Source of the DNA: DASQHW01 sp963837155
GTDB taxonomy: Bacteria; Actinomycetota; Acidimicrobiia; IMCC26256; PALSA-610
Direction: 5' to 3'
Assembly: GCA_963837155.1 (NCBI GenBank)
Contig: CAWIMB010000002.1
Location: forward strand, 2,976,001-3,040,000
Length of the DNA: 64,000 nucleotides
In this document: in pieces, positions 43,600 through 52,311 of the stretch
How positions within the stretch are numbered: the first letter of the stretch is position 1
How the letters are laid out: each line of letters begins with the position of its first letter
Program-made: the position numbers and the translations under genes
Notes under the pieces: generated by a model
The model's input: only the letters and a program-made list of their open reading frames with translations
What the model was told of the DNA's origin: nothing
The model's database searches: none

Positions 43600-45846
43600 T
43601 CAGCGCGAGGGCGCGAGCTCGACCGGAATGCCGTTGAGAACCGCGTTGCCGGACAGCGGGTCGAACAGGTCGCCGCGGGCGAGCACGTTGCTGTTCACAC
43701 CCGGCCGGCGGCCCGCGGTCTCCATCTGGACACCCTCGGCATCGTGGCCCCACCCGTGCGGAATGCTCACGACACCCCGCATGACCGTGTCCGTCACTTC
43801 CGCCGCGAGCACCACCTCGCCGGCGTCGGACCGTACGGTCACGTCGGCGCCATTGGCAACGCCGAGCCGCCGGGCGTCGTCGGGATGCACGTGGACCGTG
43901 CAGCGCGCCTTCCCCTTCACGAGCACGTTGATGTTGTGCATCCACGAGTTGTTCGACCGGAGGTCACGCCGCCCGACGAGCACGAGCGCGTCGGGGACGA
44001 GGCGGCGGTACAGACGCGTCCCGCAAGCGAGCAACGTCCTGCGCGCACGGTTCGGGAACGAGCTCGATCCGGCCCGAGGCCGTGCGGAGCATTTCAGGGA
44101 CCCGGGGCTGCAGCGGCCCGAGATCGACGCCGTGCGGGTGCTCCTCGAGCATGTCGAGCGAGAGGCCGTCGGGGTCGGCGCCGAACCCGTCGCCGTAGGG
44201 CCCGGTCCGCAGCATGAAGTCGAGGACGCGCTCGGGGCCGCGGCGAGAAGCGAGCGTCTTCGTGAGCTCGTCGGGATCGCGGCCCTCCACGTTCGATCCC
44301 GAACGCGTCACCGCCTTCTGCACGAGTCCCGCGACGACGAAGTCGTCGAGCACGTCGAGATCGGCGTCCGTGCCAAGACCCTGGAGCACGGCCGCCAGCC
44401 GCAGCAACGTCTGCCACTCGGGCACTTCGCCGGCCTCGAGCTCGACGAGCGGCGGCGAGTAGTTCGCGACGTTGCGGATCGCCAGGCTGTAGAGCGCAAG
44501 GTCGTAGTGCCCACGTGCGAGCTCGGGCTCGGGCGGCAGGATCACGTCGGCGTGCCTGGTCGTCTCGTTCACGTAGATGTCGACACTGACCATGAAGTCG
44601 AGAGACGAGAGCGCGCGGTCGAGACGCGCGGCATCGGGCGTGGACGCCGCGGGATTGCCTGCAATCGTGATCAGCGCGCGCACTTGCCCGTCGCCAGGGG
44701 TCTCGATCTCCTCGGCCAGACACACGACCGGGAGCTCGCCGTAGTACTCGGGCAGGCCGCGCACCCGTGAGTGGCGGCGCCCGAACGCGACGCCCCTCCC
44801 CTTCCCCGGTGTGCCGCCGGTGTTCGCGCCACCCGTCGCCGGCCGTGTGAACATCGCACCGCCGGGACGGTCGAGATTGCCGGTACAGACATTGCACACG
44901 TCGACCAGCCAGGACGCGAGCGTGCCGAACTCTTGGGTGCAGGTGCCGATCCGACCGTAGACCGCGGCGGTTGGCGCCGCGACGAGCTCGTCCGCGATGC
45001 GGCGGATCGTCGTGGCATCGATCCCACAAGCGGGCGCGACCCGTTCCGGCGTGAACTCGCGCGAGCTCTCGCATCTCGTCGAGGCCGTTCACATGGGCCG
45101 CGACCGTGCCGAAGTCGACGAGGCCGTCGGCGAACAAGACGTGCACGAGCGCGAACAGGAATAGTGCGTCCGCGCCGGGCCGGATCGGCACGTGCTCGTC
45201 GGCTTCCTCGGCGGTCTTGGTACGCCGCGGATCGACAACAACGAGCGTGCCGCCCCGCTTGCGCAGCGCCCGCAGGCGCCCGGGAAGATCGGGAGCGGTC
45301 ATCAGCGAACCGTTGGACTCGAATGGGTTCGCACCGAGCATGAGGAGATAGTCGGTGCGATCGACGTCGGGCACCGGGATCGACAGGCCGGTGCCGAACA
45401 TCAAGCCGCCCGACACCTGCTTGGGCATCTGGTCGACGGTGCTCGCCGAATACACGTTCTTCGTGCGCGCGGCCTGGAGCAACACGCGGCCGTACACGAG
45501 CCCGGAAAGGTTGTGCGCGTTGGGATTGCCGACGTAGACGGCGAGCGCGTCATTGCCGTACCGCTCCCGCAGCGGCGTGAGCCCGGCGTCGATCGCGGCG
45601 AAGGCTTCGTCCCACGAGACCTCGCGAAAGCCGTTCTCCGAGCGCAGCAGCGGGACGCGAACCCGATCGGGATCGCTCTCCAGGTGCTTCGAGCGCGGTG
45701 CCCTTCGGGCAGAGGTAGCCGTGACTGAACACGTCGTCACGGTCGCCCCGCACCAGCGTGATCTCGCGACCTTGGCCGAGGTGGAGCTCGAGGCCGCACG
45801 TCGCCTCGCAGAGGTGGCACGTGCGGTACTCGATCCGTGAAGTCAT
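43600..45846 (-). CDS. Molybdopterin oxidoreductase (formate dehydrogenase-like), three frameshifts
   Basis: A bis-MGD enzyme of about 748 aa. ATG 45846 begins with a [4Fe-4S] motif (CHLCEATCG then YLCPKG). Breaks occur at 45688-45694 (one extra base before KHLESDPDRVRV), 45055-45062 (before EFTPERVAPACGID) and 44010-44035 (before PDALVLVGRRDLRSNN). Between them lie FREVSWDEAFAAID, SASTVDQMPKQVSGG, MLGANPFESNGS and CNVCTGNLDRPGGAMF. The C-terminal cap HNINVLVKGKARCTVHVHPDD and SIPHGWGH are intact. No subunit genes for electron transfer are next to it. The substrate is not certain. Confidence 0.88.
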
Positions 45847-45907
45847 TCCCGGAGAATACGACCGGAGGCTGAAGCCTGTCGCTTACCTCAGTGGTAGCGC
45901 GAAGGGT

Positions 45908-46687
45908 CTACACGTAGGGGAACCACTGTGGGAGGCGCAGTACTGCCGTGTCGCCGGACGCGACGATGCCGCCGCCCTGGGGGTCGCGGCCGTAGAGCCA
46001 CACGACGAGATCGCAACCCCAACCGCGGGCTTCGCCGTCGGCCGCCTTGCCCGCGTCCTGCTCCACGTCGACGTGCGGACCGTGCAGCATGACGCGCCAC
46101 GCGCGATCGTGATCCGTCGACACGACACGGAAGTCGGCGTCGATCAGGGGTCGCACGTTGGACTCGCGCCGATCGAACGTGGCGAAGATCTCGTCGAGCG
46201 CGCCGGTCACGAAGCCAACCGGCCAGTCGGTTGGCTCGTATCCCATCGCGAGATCGACGTGATGCACCTCGACTTCACGAACGCGCGACCAGAGCGCTTC
46301 CCGCATCGTCCGTTCACTGGAGATCGCGCGACCGACGCGTTCCCACACGTCCGCGGGCAGCGCCTGCCACGCCTCCATCATCGTGTCGTGCGTGCGCCGT
46401 ACGTCGCGCACGAGGTCTGTGGCGCGAGCATCACGACCGGCCGCGATGTCGGCTGCACGTTCTCCGAGTCCGCCGGGATATTGCGCCTCGACGTCGCCGC
46501 GCGCGGCGGCTTGGACCATGCGCCGGGTGCCATCGGCATTACGCGAGAGGTGTGTGAGCACCTCGGCGCGGTTCCATCCCGGAAGTCGCGACGGCTCGCG
46601 CGCCTGATCGTCCGTGAGGCCGTCGACGGAGCGCAGTAACCGGCGGGTACCCGCGCGCAACAGCTCGATGTTTGCCGCCGGCGTCAC
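45908..46687 (-). CDS. Mycothiol-dependent maleylpyruvate isomerase-like protein
   Basis: A 259-aa protein from GTG 46687, overlapping the upstream glycosyltransferase stop by 4 bp (GTGA). The N-terminal MDMPI domain has LPGWNRAEVLTHLSRNADG near residues 33-51 and REVEVHHVDLAMGY near 139-152, which carry the three metal-binding histidines. A C-terminal domain follows with VVSTDHDRAWRVMLHGPHVDVE. This is closer to true maleylpyruvate isomerase than the protein at 17.3 kb. No gentisate pathway genes are nearby, so the substrate is open. Confidence 0.86.
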   Translation of the reverse strand: MTPAANIELLRAGTRRLLRSVDGLTDDQAREPSRLPGWNRAEVLTHLSRNADGTRRMVQAAARGDVEAQYPGGLGERAADIAAGRDARATDLVRDVRRTHDTMMEAWQALPADVWERVGRAISSERTMREALWSRVREVEVHHVDLAMGYEPTDWPVGFVTGALDEIFATFDRRESNVRPLIDADFRVVSTDHDRAWRVMLHGPHVDVEQDAGKAADGEARGWGCDLVVWLYGRDPQGGGIVASGDTAVLRLPQWFPYV

Positions 46688-48393
46688 CGGAACAGCGTAA
46701 ACCCAGTTTCGGAGCCCCGAGTCACGTCCGAGCGGAAGCCGGCCGGCCACAGCTGTCCGCGTGCGAACCGGGGCAGCTCGACGAGGGCGAGCGCGAGGGC
46801 GACGATCGACGCAACGACGATCGCCGGGGCGCCGACGGAGTCACGGGCCAGTGCCGTTGCGCCCACGTTCCCGGCAAAGATCGCGAACACGAGAACGGCG
46901 AGGTTCACCAACCACGCGACCAGAGCGGCGAACGCCGTGAACGCAACGCGTCGCGTCACGCCGCGTATGCGAAGGAGCGAGATCGTGAGGGCCGCGATCG
47001 ACACCAGGAGGACGGTCGCGGCCGCGTTCCATCCTCGGTCCATCCGAATCGTGTCATTGGCCACGGTGAAGCTGTCCACTCCCACATGGATGTCACCGAC
47101 CCACGCGGCGAGCGGACGCACCACCTCGCGGGTCGTATCCCCGAGGGGGGCAGACACAGCCCGGGCGATCGCACCGAGAACCGGCGGCCAAACCAGCAAC
47201 AAGAACACGAGCGGAACCCGCAGGCGCCACAACGCGCGCACGCCGAAGAAGGTCAGGATCACACCCGAGACGAAGAGCGGCAGCGACACGAGATCGACCC
47301 GGCGGAGGGCGAACGGAACTTCCATGTCCTGTGGGAAAAGCCACAGCAACACGAGGCTCACGAGCATCGAGCGCGAGGCCGACGACAGAGTGGACGCCAC
47401 GGTCGTGGAATGCAGGCTCCGGTTCGCGTCGACGCGCGCGCTTGAAAGGAGGAGTGACGCGGCAAGGAGCGGGACGATGCAGGTCACGGCCGCCGCATCC
47501 AACGGTGACCACCCGCCAACGAGCGTGCGAAGCGCATGCCAGTACGCGAACGCGACCATCCCGATGGCGACAACCACACGAGCCACCGTGGTCCGCATGA
47601 CGTGAGCGCCGCTCCGCACACCGACCGAGCCGAGAGACGCGGCGAGGTGAAGGATGTCTCGCAACCCGGACTTCGACCGTTCCCGCTGGACGCGGGCGAC
47701 CGGGTACGACACCTCGTACCCGCGATTCCACCGGCCGCGCTGCAGGATCTCGAGGAGGATGCTGACGCCGTCCGGGCGGAGTTCGACGTCGTCGACGACG
47801 GTTCGGTCGACGACGAAGAAGCTGCCCAGCGGATCGCTCACGGACCGGCTGCGGCGCACGAGAAGATGTGCGAGGCCGCGAGCTCCGGCCGAGGCGACGC
47901 TCCGCATCCGGTCATCGAGCCCGTGAGCGTGGGCCTGTTGGCTGCGGCACTGGGTCGCGACCCCGAGCTGCGCCTCGCCGCGGATGACCGGACCCAGCAA
48001 GCGGGGCAGGACCTCCGGTGGGTACCGCAGGTCGCCGTCCATGACGGCGAGCACCGTGCCGCGCGCCTCGGCGAAGCCGGCCAGCACTGCGCCCGAGACA
48101 CCGTTGTGGCGCTGTGCCCTCGTGCGGTGGACGAGCCGTACCGGGATGCCATTGCCGTGCTGGGCGCAGATCGCCTGCGGCGTCTCGTCGTCCGAGTCGT
48201 CGACGAAGACGATCTCGGCGTTGGCATCCACATGGTGCAGGGCGCGGGTGGCGCGCGCCACGAGCGACGCGATGTGCTGCTCAACGTTGCGTGTCGGCAC
48301 GATCAGCGAGATCGACACGCTCTTCGTAAGAGGCGTGGGTCCGGTGCGTTCGAGCGCCGCAATCCCATCGTGCCTACGCGAACGCCTGGACAA
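46684..48393 (-). CDS. Family 2 glycosyltransferase fused to an exosortase-like membrane domain
   Basis: 569 aa from TTG 48393 (GTG 48318 is an alternative). Residues about 27-240 are a GT2 dolichol-phosphate-sugar synthase-like domain: SLIVPTRNVEQHI, EIVFVDDSDDET, VMDGDLRYPPEV and DPLGSFFVV. Residues about 270-560 have eight to ten helices. Their layout, with SLPLFVSGVILTFFGVRALW, VPLVFLLLVWPPVL, a FTVANDTIRMD loop and VAWLVNLAVLVF, resembles exosortase/archaeosortase enzymes. The expected CSG nucleophile site reads RGWNAA, so transpeptidase activity is unlikely. The fusion could couple lipid-linked sugar transfer to membrane handling. Confidence 0.7.
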   Translation of the reverse strand: MSRRSRRHDGIAALERTGPTPLTKSVSISLIVPTRNVEQHIASLVARATRALHHVDANAEIVFVDDSDDETPQAICAQHGNGIPVRLVHRTRAQRHNGVSGAVLAGFAEARGTVLAVMDGDLRYPPEVLPRLLGPVIRGEAQLGVATQCRSQQAHAHGLDDRMRSVASAGARGLAHLLVRRSRSVSDPLGSFFVVDRTVVDDVELRPDGVSILLEILQRGRWNRGYEVSYPVARVQRERSKSGLRDILHLAASLGSVGVRSGAHVMRTTVARVVVAIGMVAFAYWHALRTLVGGWSPLDAAAVTCIVPLLAASLLLSSARVDANRSLHSTTVASTLSSASRSMLVSLVLLWLFPQDMEVPFALRRVDLVSLPLFVSGVILTFFGVRALWRLRVPLVFLLLVWPPVLGAIARAVSAPLGDTTREVVRPLAAWVGDIHVGVDSFTVANDTIRMDRGWNAAATVLLVSIAALTISLLRIRGVTRRVAFTAFAALVAWLVNLAVLVFAIFAGNVGATALARDSVGAPAIVVASIVALALALVELPRFARGQLWPAGFRSDVTRGSETGFTLFR

Positions 48394-48494
48394 GCCCGCG
48401 CCACCCTTCCTGCCGCACCGCGGGCCGTATCCTTCAACCTCCGGTGCCTGTCTGTCTACCGGAACTTGCCAGCGGCGCCGTAGCCTCTTCTCCC

Positions 48495-49229
48495 GTGGCC
48501 GACGATCGTCTCTATTTCCGGCAACTCCTCGCGGGCCGGGACTTCGCTCGAGACGACCCGATCGCGCGACAGATGGTCAACTTCGCGTACGTGATCGGTG
48601 ACCACGCGACGGGAGAAGCGGTCGCTGTAGATCCCACGTACGCGCCGGGCGAGCTCGTCGAACTGCTCGGCGCCGACGGCATGACGCTCACGGGCGTCCT
48701 CGTGACGCACTACCACCCCGATCACGTCGGCGGCGATCTCGGTGGCTGGTCGATCGCGGGGGTCGCCGAGCTCCTTGCGCATCCCGACGTCCGCGCGAAG
48801 TTGCACGTGCACGCCGACGAAGCGTGGGGCACCAAGCGCGTGACCGGGTGCTCCGACGGCGACCTCGTGCAGCACGCCTCCGGCGACACGGTTGCCGTCG
48901 GCGACGTCAACATCACGCTCATCCATACGCCCGGCCATACGCCGGGCTCTCAGTGCTTCCTCGTCGACGGCAAGCTGGTGAGCGGCGACACGCTGTTCCT
49001 CGACAGCTGCGGCCGGACCGACCTGCCCGGAGGCGATCCCGAAGCGTTGTACGAGAGCCTCACGCAGAAGCTCGCGATCGTCCCCGACGAAACCGTGCTG
49101 TATCCCGGGCACATGTACTCACCGGAACCGAATGCCGCGATGGGCGAGGTGCGCCGAACGAACTACGTCTACCGGCCGCGCACGCGCGAGCAGTGGATGA
49201 TGATGTTCGGGAATGACGGCGTATCGTGA
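48495..49229 (+). CDS. Metallo-beta-lactamase-fold hydrolase (glyoxalase II / persulfide dioxygenase-like)
   Basis: 244 aa from GTG 48495 (VADDRLYFRQLLAGRDFA); a longer frame to 48444 lacks homology. THYHPDHVGG near residues 71-80 is the HxHxDH metal motif. HTPGHTPGSQCFLVDGKLVSGDTLF and YPGHMY near 199-204 complete the site. The pattern fits small thioester or persulfide-processing enzymes acting on low-molecular-weight thiols, here perhaps mycothiol. It leads a three-gene operon with overlapping starts (TGATG with the SelW-like gene), which suggests thiol/redox detoxification. Confidence 0.9.
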   Translation: MADDRLYFRQLLAGRDFARDDPIARQMVNFAYVIGDHATGEAVAVDPTYAPGELVELLGADGMTLTGVLVTHYHPDHVGGDLGGWSIAGVAELLAHPDVRAKLHVHADEAWGTKRVTGCSDGDLVQHASGDTVAVGDVNITLIHTPGHTPGSQCFLVDGKLVSGDTLFLDSCGRTDLPGGDPEALYESLTQKLAIVPDETVLYPGHMYSPEPNAAMGEVRRTNYVYRPRTREQWMMMFGNDGVS

Positions 49230-49516
49230 TGCCCGTGCCCAAGAACGCATCACATCACCGGATCTCGATCACCTACTGCGTGCCCTGAAACTATTCCGAA
49301 CGCGCCATGAGCGCGGCCCAGGACCTGCTCTTTCACTACCAGCACGTCATCGAGGAGTTGCGCCTCGTCACCGGGAGCAAAGGCGTGTTCGACGTCGTCG
49401 TCGACGACGAGGTGATCTTCTCGAAGCGCGTTGAGGGCCGGCACGCGAAGCCGGGCGAGGTGCTCGAACGCTTCCGCGCCCGGCTCGGGCCGGGCGTGCG
49501 CGAGTACGGCATGTGA
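49229..49516 (+). CDS. SelW/Rdx-family thioredoxin-like protein, probable selenoprotein (in-frame TGA)
   Basis: 95 aa if TGA at 49286-49288 is read as selenocysteine (residue 20). ATG 49229 overlaps the MBL stop. The sequence reads RISITYC-VP-U-NYSERA, so the TGA falls exactly on the second position of the CxxC/CxxU redox motif of the Rdx family. The fold then continues in frame: SAAQDLLFHYQHVIEEL, GVFDVVVDDEVIFSKRVEGR, LERFRARLGPG. A hairpin CGCGC-CATGA-GCGCG (49301-49315) lies 12 nt after TGA, at SECIS-like spacing. An ORF finder would start at ATG 49307 and miss the motif. A TGC-to-TGA error or mutation is the alternative. Confidence 0.8.
49301..49315 (+). promoter_or_regulatory. Candidate bacterial SECIS hairpin
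   Basis: A 5-bp GC stem with loop CATGA, whose apical loop starts 17 nt after the TGA, within the 16-37 nt reported for bacterial SECIS elements. The first two loop bases lack the usual G, so support is partial. Confidence 0.4.
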
Positions 49517-49860
49517 TCCGGGATGCAGATGCCGACTTCTGCTACGTGACGACGACCGGACGCCGGACCGGCAAGGGCCACCGCATCGAGATCTGGTTCG
49601 CGACCGCACCGGAGCGCGACACGATCTACATGCTCGCCGGTGGTCGCGAACGCGCCGACTGGGTCCGCAACCTGCGCGCGAACCCTGAGTGCTCGGTGCT
49701 CATCGGCGAGCTGACCTACGTGGGGCATGGGCGCGTCATCGAAGGCACCGACGAGGATGAGATCGCGCGCGAACTGGTGCACGACAAGTACGCGCAAGGC
49801 GACGACCTCACACGCTGGCGCGCCGAGGCGTTACCCGTCGCGATCGACCTCGAGGTGTAG
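49513..49860 (+). CDS. F420-dependent (Ddn-like) deazaflavin nitroreductase family protein
   Basis: A 115-aa split-barrel protein from GTG 49513, overlapping the SelW-like stop by 4 bp. FCYVTTTGRRTGKGHRIEIWF near residues 9-29 and YMLAGGRERADWVRNLRANPE near 39-59 are the cofactor-binding motifs of the Ddn/Rv3547 family. Relatives use reduced F420 to reduce quinones and nitro compounds. The overlap places it in one operon with a selenoprotein-like redox protein and a thiol hydrolase. A protective role against oxidative or quinone stress is inferred. Confidence 0.88.
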   Translation: MIRDADADFCYVTTTGRRTGKGHRIEIWFATAPERDTIYMLAGGRERADWVRNLRANPECSVLIGELTYVGHGRVIEGTDEDEIARELVHDKYAQGDDLTRWRAEALPVAIDLEV

Positions 49861-49911
49861 CGCGTGAGAGGCGTCGTGGCGACGCCAACGCAGGCGCGGC
49901 GCGGAGCAGTT

Positions 49912-49960
49912 GCGGCCCGGGACGGCGGCGAAGCCGCCCTCGACGGTGGCAAATGCGACC
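49912..49960 (+). repeat. Dispersed repeat family C, copy 1
   Basis: A 49-bp element containing the small palindrome GGCGGCGAAGCCGCC. It matches 59884-59932 at 43 of 49 positions. It lies about 50 bp after the nitroreductase stop. Confidence 0.8.
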
Positions 49961-50073
49961 GGAATTACGCGGCGTCGGTGGGGGTGCCATCGCTCGGGAC
50001 CAGCACGACGTTGCGGGTGCGGACGACGCGGGCTTCGCGTCGGCCACCTGCAGGATGTGCACGTCTCGCGGCT

Positions 50074-50850
50074 TCAAGACCTTCGAGCACGTTGGCGTGA
50101 CGCGACCGGGCGCGGAACCAACGGCGTTCGGCGCGCTTTCGGGCTGCGGACATGCTTCCAAATCGGCGGTCGGGCCGAGGAGTTGAGCGCCGCCTGCGCC
50201 TGCTCACCGGCCGCGACGACGAACTGCTCCCACGCTCCGCGCGACAGGAACGCGCGGCTGGGCACGACGACCGGCATGTAGCCCGCAACCACGAAGAGCG
50301 ACTGAGCATCAGCACCGAGGTAGCGCACCGACTTCCACGGAATGTGTCGCGCGGGATCCGGCCGAACCTGCACGTCGATGCCGTGCTCGTCGAGATGCAC
50401 GTGCACGACGCGCGCCGGGAAGTCCACGACGTCGCGCAGGAACGGGAACCCGTGGTAGCAACGCACGGCGAGCACGGCTGCCGCGGTGAGCACGACCCCG
50501 AGCAACAAGAACGCGAGCACCGACGGGCGATGCTCGAACGTGACGGTCAGCGAGGCGGCCACGAGCCCCAGCGTGACGAGCTCGGCGTACGGACAACGCG
50601 GCGGGCGGGGCCGATCAGGATCGCGAGCGATCGCGGCGACGGCGAACGCGAGGATCTGGAACAGCATCGCGATGACGAACGCGATCGACAAGCGCGACTG
50701 GTGGCGCCACAGCACGAAGACGTCGAGCACGATGAACAGCTCGGCGCCGAGCAGATACATGCTCCCGGGGATGACCTCGCGGCGTCGCCACGCGCACCAG
50801 CTCAAGAGCGCGTCTTCGGTGTCGTGATCCGTGATGAATTCGACGTCCAT
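50074..50850 (-). CDS. YcxB-like membrane protein
   Basis: 258 aa. The N-terminal cytoplasmic part MDVEFITDHDTEDALLSW leads into four hydrophobic helices (YLLGAELFIVLDVFVLW, IAFVIAMLFQILAFAVAAI, LVTLGLVAASLTVTF, VLAFLLLGVVLTAAAVLAV). After them comes a YcxB-like soluble domain with RHIPWKSVRYLGADAQSLFVVAG and SRAFLSRGAWEQFVVAA. The last 35 residues are Arg/Pro-rich, unlike the family, and may reflect an indel near the 3' end. The function of YcxB proteins is not established. Confidence 0.75.
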   Translation of the reverse strand: MDVEFITDHDTEDALLSWCAWRRREVIPGSMYLLGAELFIVLDVFVLWRHQSRLSIAFVIAMLFQILAFAVAAIARDPDRPRPPRCPYAELVTLGLVAASLTVTFEHRPSVLAFLLLGVVLTAAAVLAVRCYHGFPFLRDVVDFPARVVHVHLDEHGIDVQVRPDPARHIPWKSVRYLGADAQSLFVVAGYMPVVVPSRAFLSRGAWEQFVVAAGEQAQAALNSSARPPIWKHVRSPKARRTPLVPRPVASRQRARRS

Positions 50851-50906
50851 GTCGACCAGCCCTGCCCCTTCCTTGGGAACCGCCCCTGGTAGCCGGAAAT
50901 CCTACC

Positions 50907-52092
50907 TCAGACCGGGTCAAAAAGGACAGGCAGGGAGCGGGGGCCGCGGAACGCGTACCCCTCGACGATGGCCTCGTCGGAACGGGCCGGGTCGAGCCGG
51001 AGGCCCGGGAGCCGGTCGAGGATCGTCGCCAGGCCGACCCGCAGCTCCAGCCGGGCGAGATGCATCCCCAGGCATTGATGGGGACCGGTCCCGAATGCGA
51101 GGTGGTGCTGCACGGGCCGATCGAGCCGCCACTCGTCGGCCGCGTCCCATCGGGTCTCGTCGCGGTTGGCCGAGCCGGTGATCACGCCGACCGGCGAGCC
51201 GGCTCCGATCGGGCAACCCGCAACGTCGGTATCGCGGGTCGCGACCCGGCTCACCATGGTCACCGACGTCTCCCATCGGAGGGTCTCTTCGATGACCGCC
51301 GGCAGCAGCTCGTCGTCCGCGTACACGGCCGCGAGCAGCGTCGGGGTGGGTCAGCAGCGCGTACAACCCGTTGCCCATCACGCGGAACGTCGTCTCGCCG
51401 CCCGCGGGCAGCAGCAGTCGCAGGAACCCGTAGATCTTGCTGTCCGAGAGTTGCTCGCCGTCGACCTCCGCGTGCACGAGGTCCGAGAGGAAGTCGCCGG
51501 TAGGTTCGGCGCGTCTGGCTTCGACGAGCGGCCGCAGGTACTCGACCATCGCTTCGCTCGCACGATGCCCGCGTGCCGGCGCCATCGGACCGGTGTTGAT
51601 CTCCTCGGCCCATTGCGCGAACTGGCGGGCGTCCTCGAGCGGCACGCCGACGATCCCGCAGATCACCTCGACGGGATATCGGGAGGTGACGGACTCGACG
51701 AGATCGGCCTTGCCCAGCGGCGCGATCGCGTCGATGAGTCGGTTGATCGCGGGACGCACGAGCGTGTCGTCCCACTTTTCGAGCTGTGACGCGCGGAACG
51801 CCTTGGCGACGAGGTTGCGGTACTTGCGGTGTTGCTCGCCGTTCATGGCGAGGATGAGGTCGCCCATGAACTGCCCGATGTGATCGCCGTTGATCGATGA
51901 CGAGAACGTCTTGTCGTCCCGCAGTACCGCCTCGGCGTCCGTGTAGCGGGTCACCTGGTAGAAGGTTCCCGGCCCCATCGCAGCCTCGTGGGTAACGACG
52001 ACCGGGCACTCGCTCTGCCGCACCTCGGCCCAGTCGGGATAGGGCTGCGCCGCCAGCCAGTCGATCTGCGGGCCTTCGGTTTCAGCCGCCAT
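50907..52092 (-). CDS. Cytochrome P450, one frameshift
   Basis: About 394 aa from ATG 52092 (MAAETEGPQIDWLAAQ). N-terminal half: GTFYQVTRYTDAEAVLRDD, MNGEQHRKYRNLVAKAF and the I-helix LLLPAGGETTFRVMGNGL. At 51340-51348 one extra base breaks LLTHPD from LLAAVYADDELLP. The C-terminal half has EETLRWE (ExxR), PVGVITGSANRDE and the heme loop FGTGPHQCLGMHLA with the axial Cys. The I-helix has GGETT in place of the common (A/G)GxxT. The enzyme is of the soluble CYP125/142-like bacterial type; the substrate is unknown. Confidence 0.92.
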
Positions 52093-52148
52093 GGCCGCAA
52101 CGGTACTGGGGGTCAAGGTGCCCGGCACGCCCGTCGATCTCACTGATC

Positions 52149-52277
52149 GTGGCGAAGAAGGGCAAGGGCAAAAAGGAGCGGTTCCTCGGGCCGGCAACGG
52201 TCGCCAAGCCCGCGTTGTTCGGCGCGGGCATGCTCTTCGTCGTGCAAACCGCAATGAAGCTCTTCCTCAAGGCCTGA
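52149..52277 (+). CDS. Small basic protein with one predicted membrane helix
   Basis: 42 aa from GTG 52149. The first 12 residues are nearly all Lys/Gly (MAKKGKGKKERF). A hydrophobic stretch ALFGAGMLFVVQTAM and the amphipathic end KLFLKA follow. It is divergent from the P450 and only 34 bp before the acyl-CoA dehydrogenase, so it is probably co-transcribed with it. Codon use fits real genes. It is not recognised; small proteins of this type may anchor or stabilise membrane partners. Confidence 0.6.
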   Translation: MAKKGKGKKERFLGPATVAKPALFGAGMLFVVQTAMKLFLKA

Positions 52278-52311
52278 GTTCCGCCGCAAACGCGGGAACT
52301 ACCCTCTCGGC

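Noticed and set aside
43600..45846. Selenocysteine in the formate dehydrogenase-like protein
   Set aside because: No in-frame TGA occurs at an active-site position; the breaks are indels and both flanks resume in other frames.
49307..49516. Short 69-aa ORF starting at ATG 49307
   Set aside because: It lacks the redox motif and the first strand of the Rdx fold. The longer reading through TGA restores both and the operon overlap.
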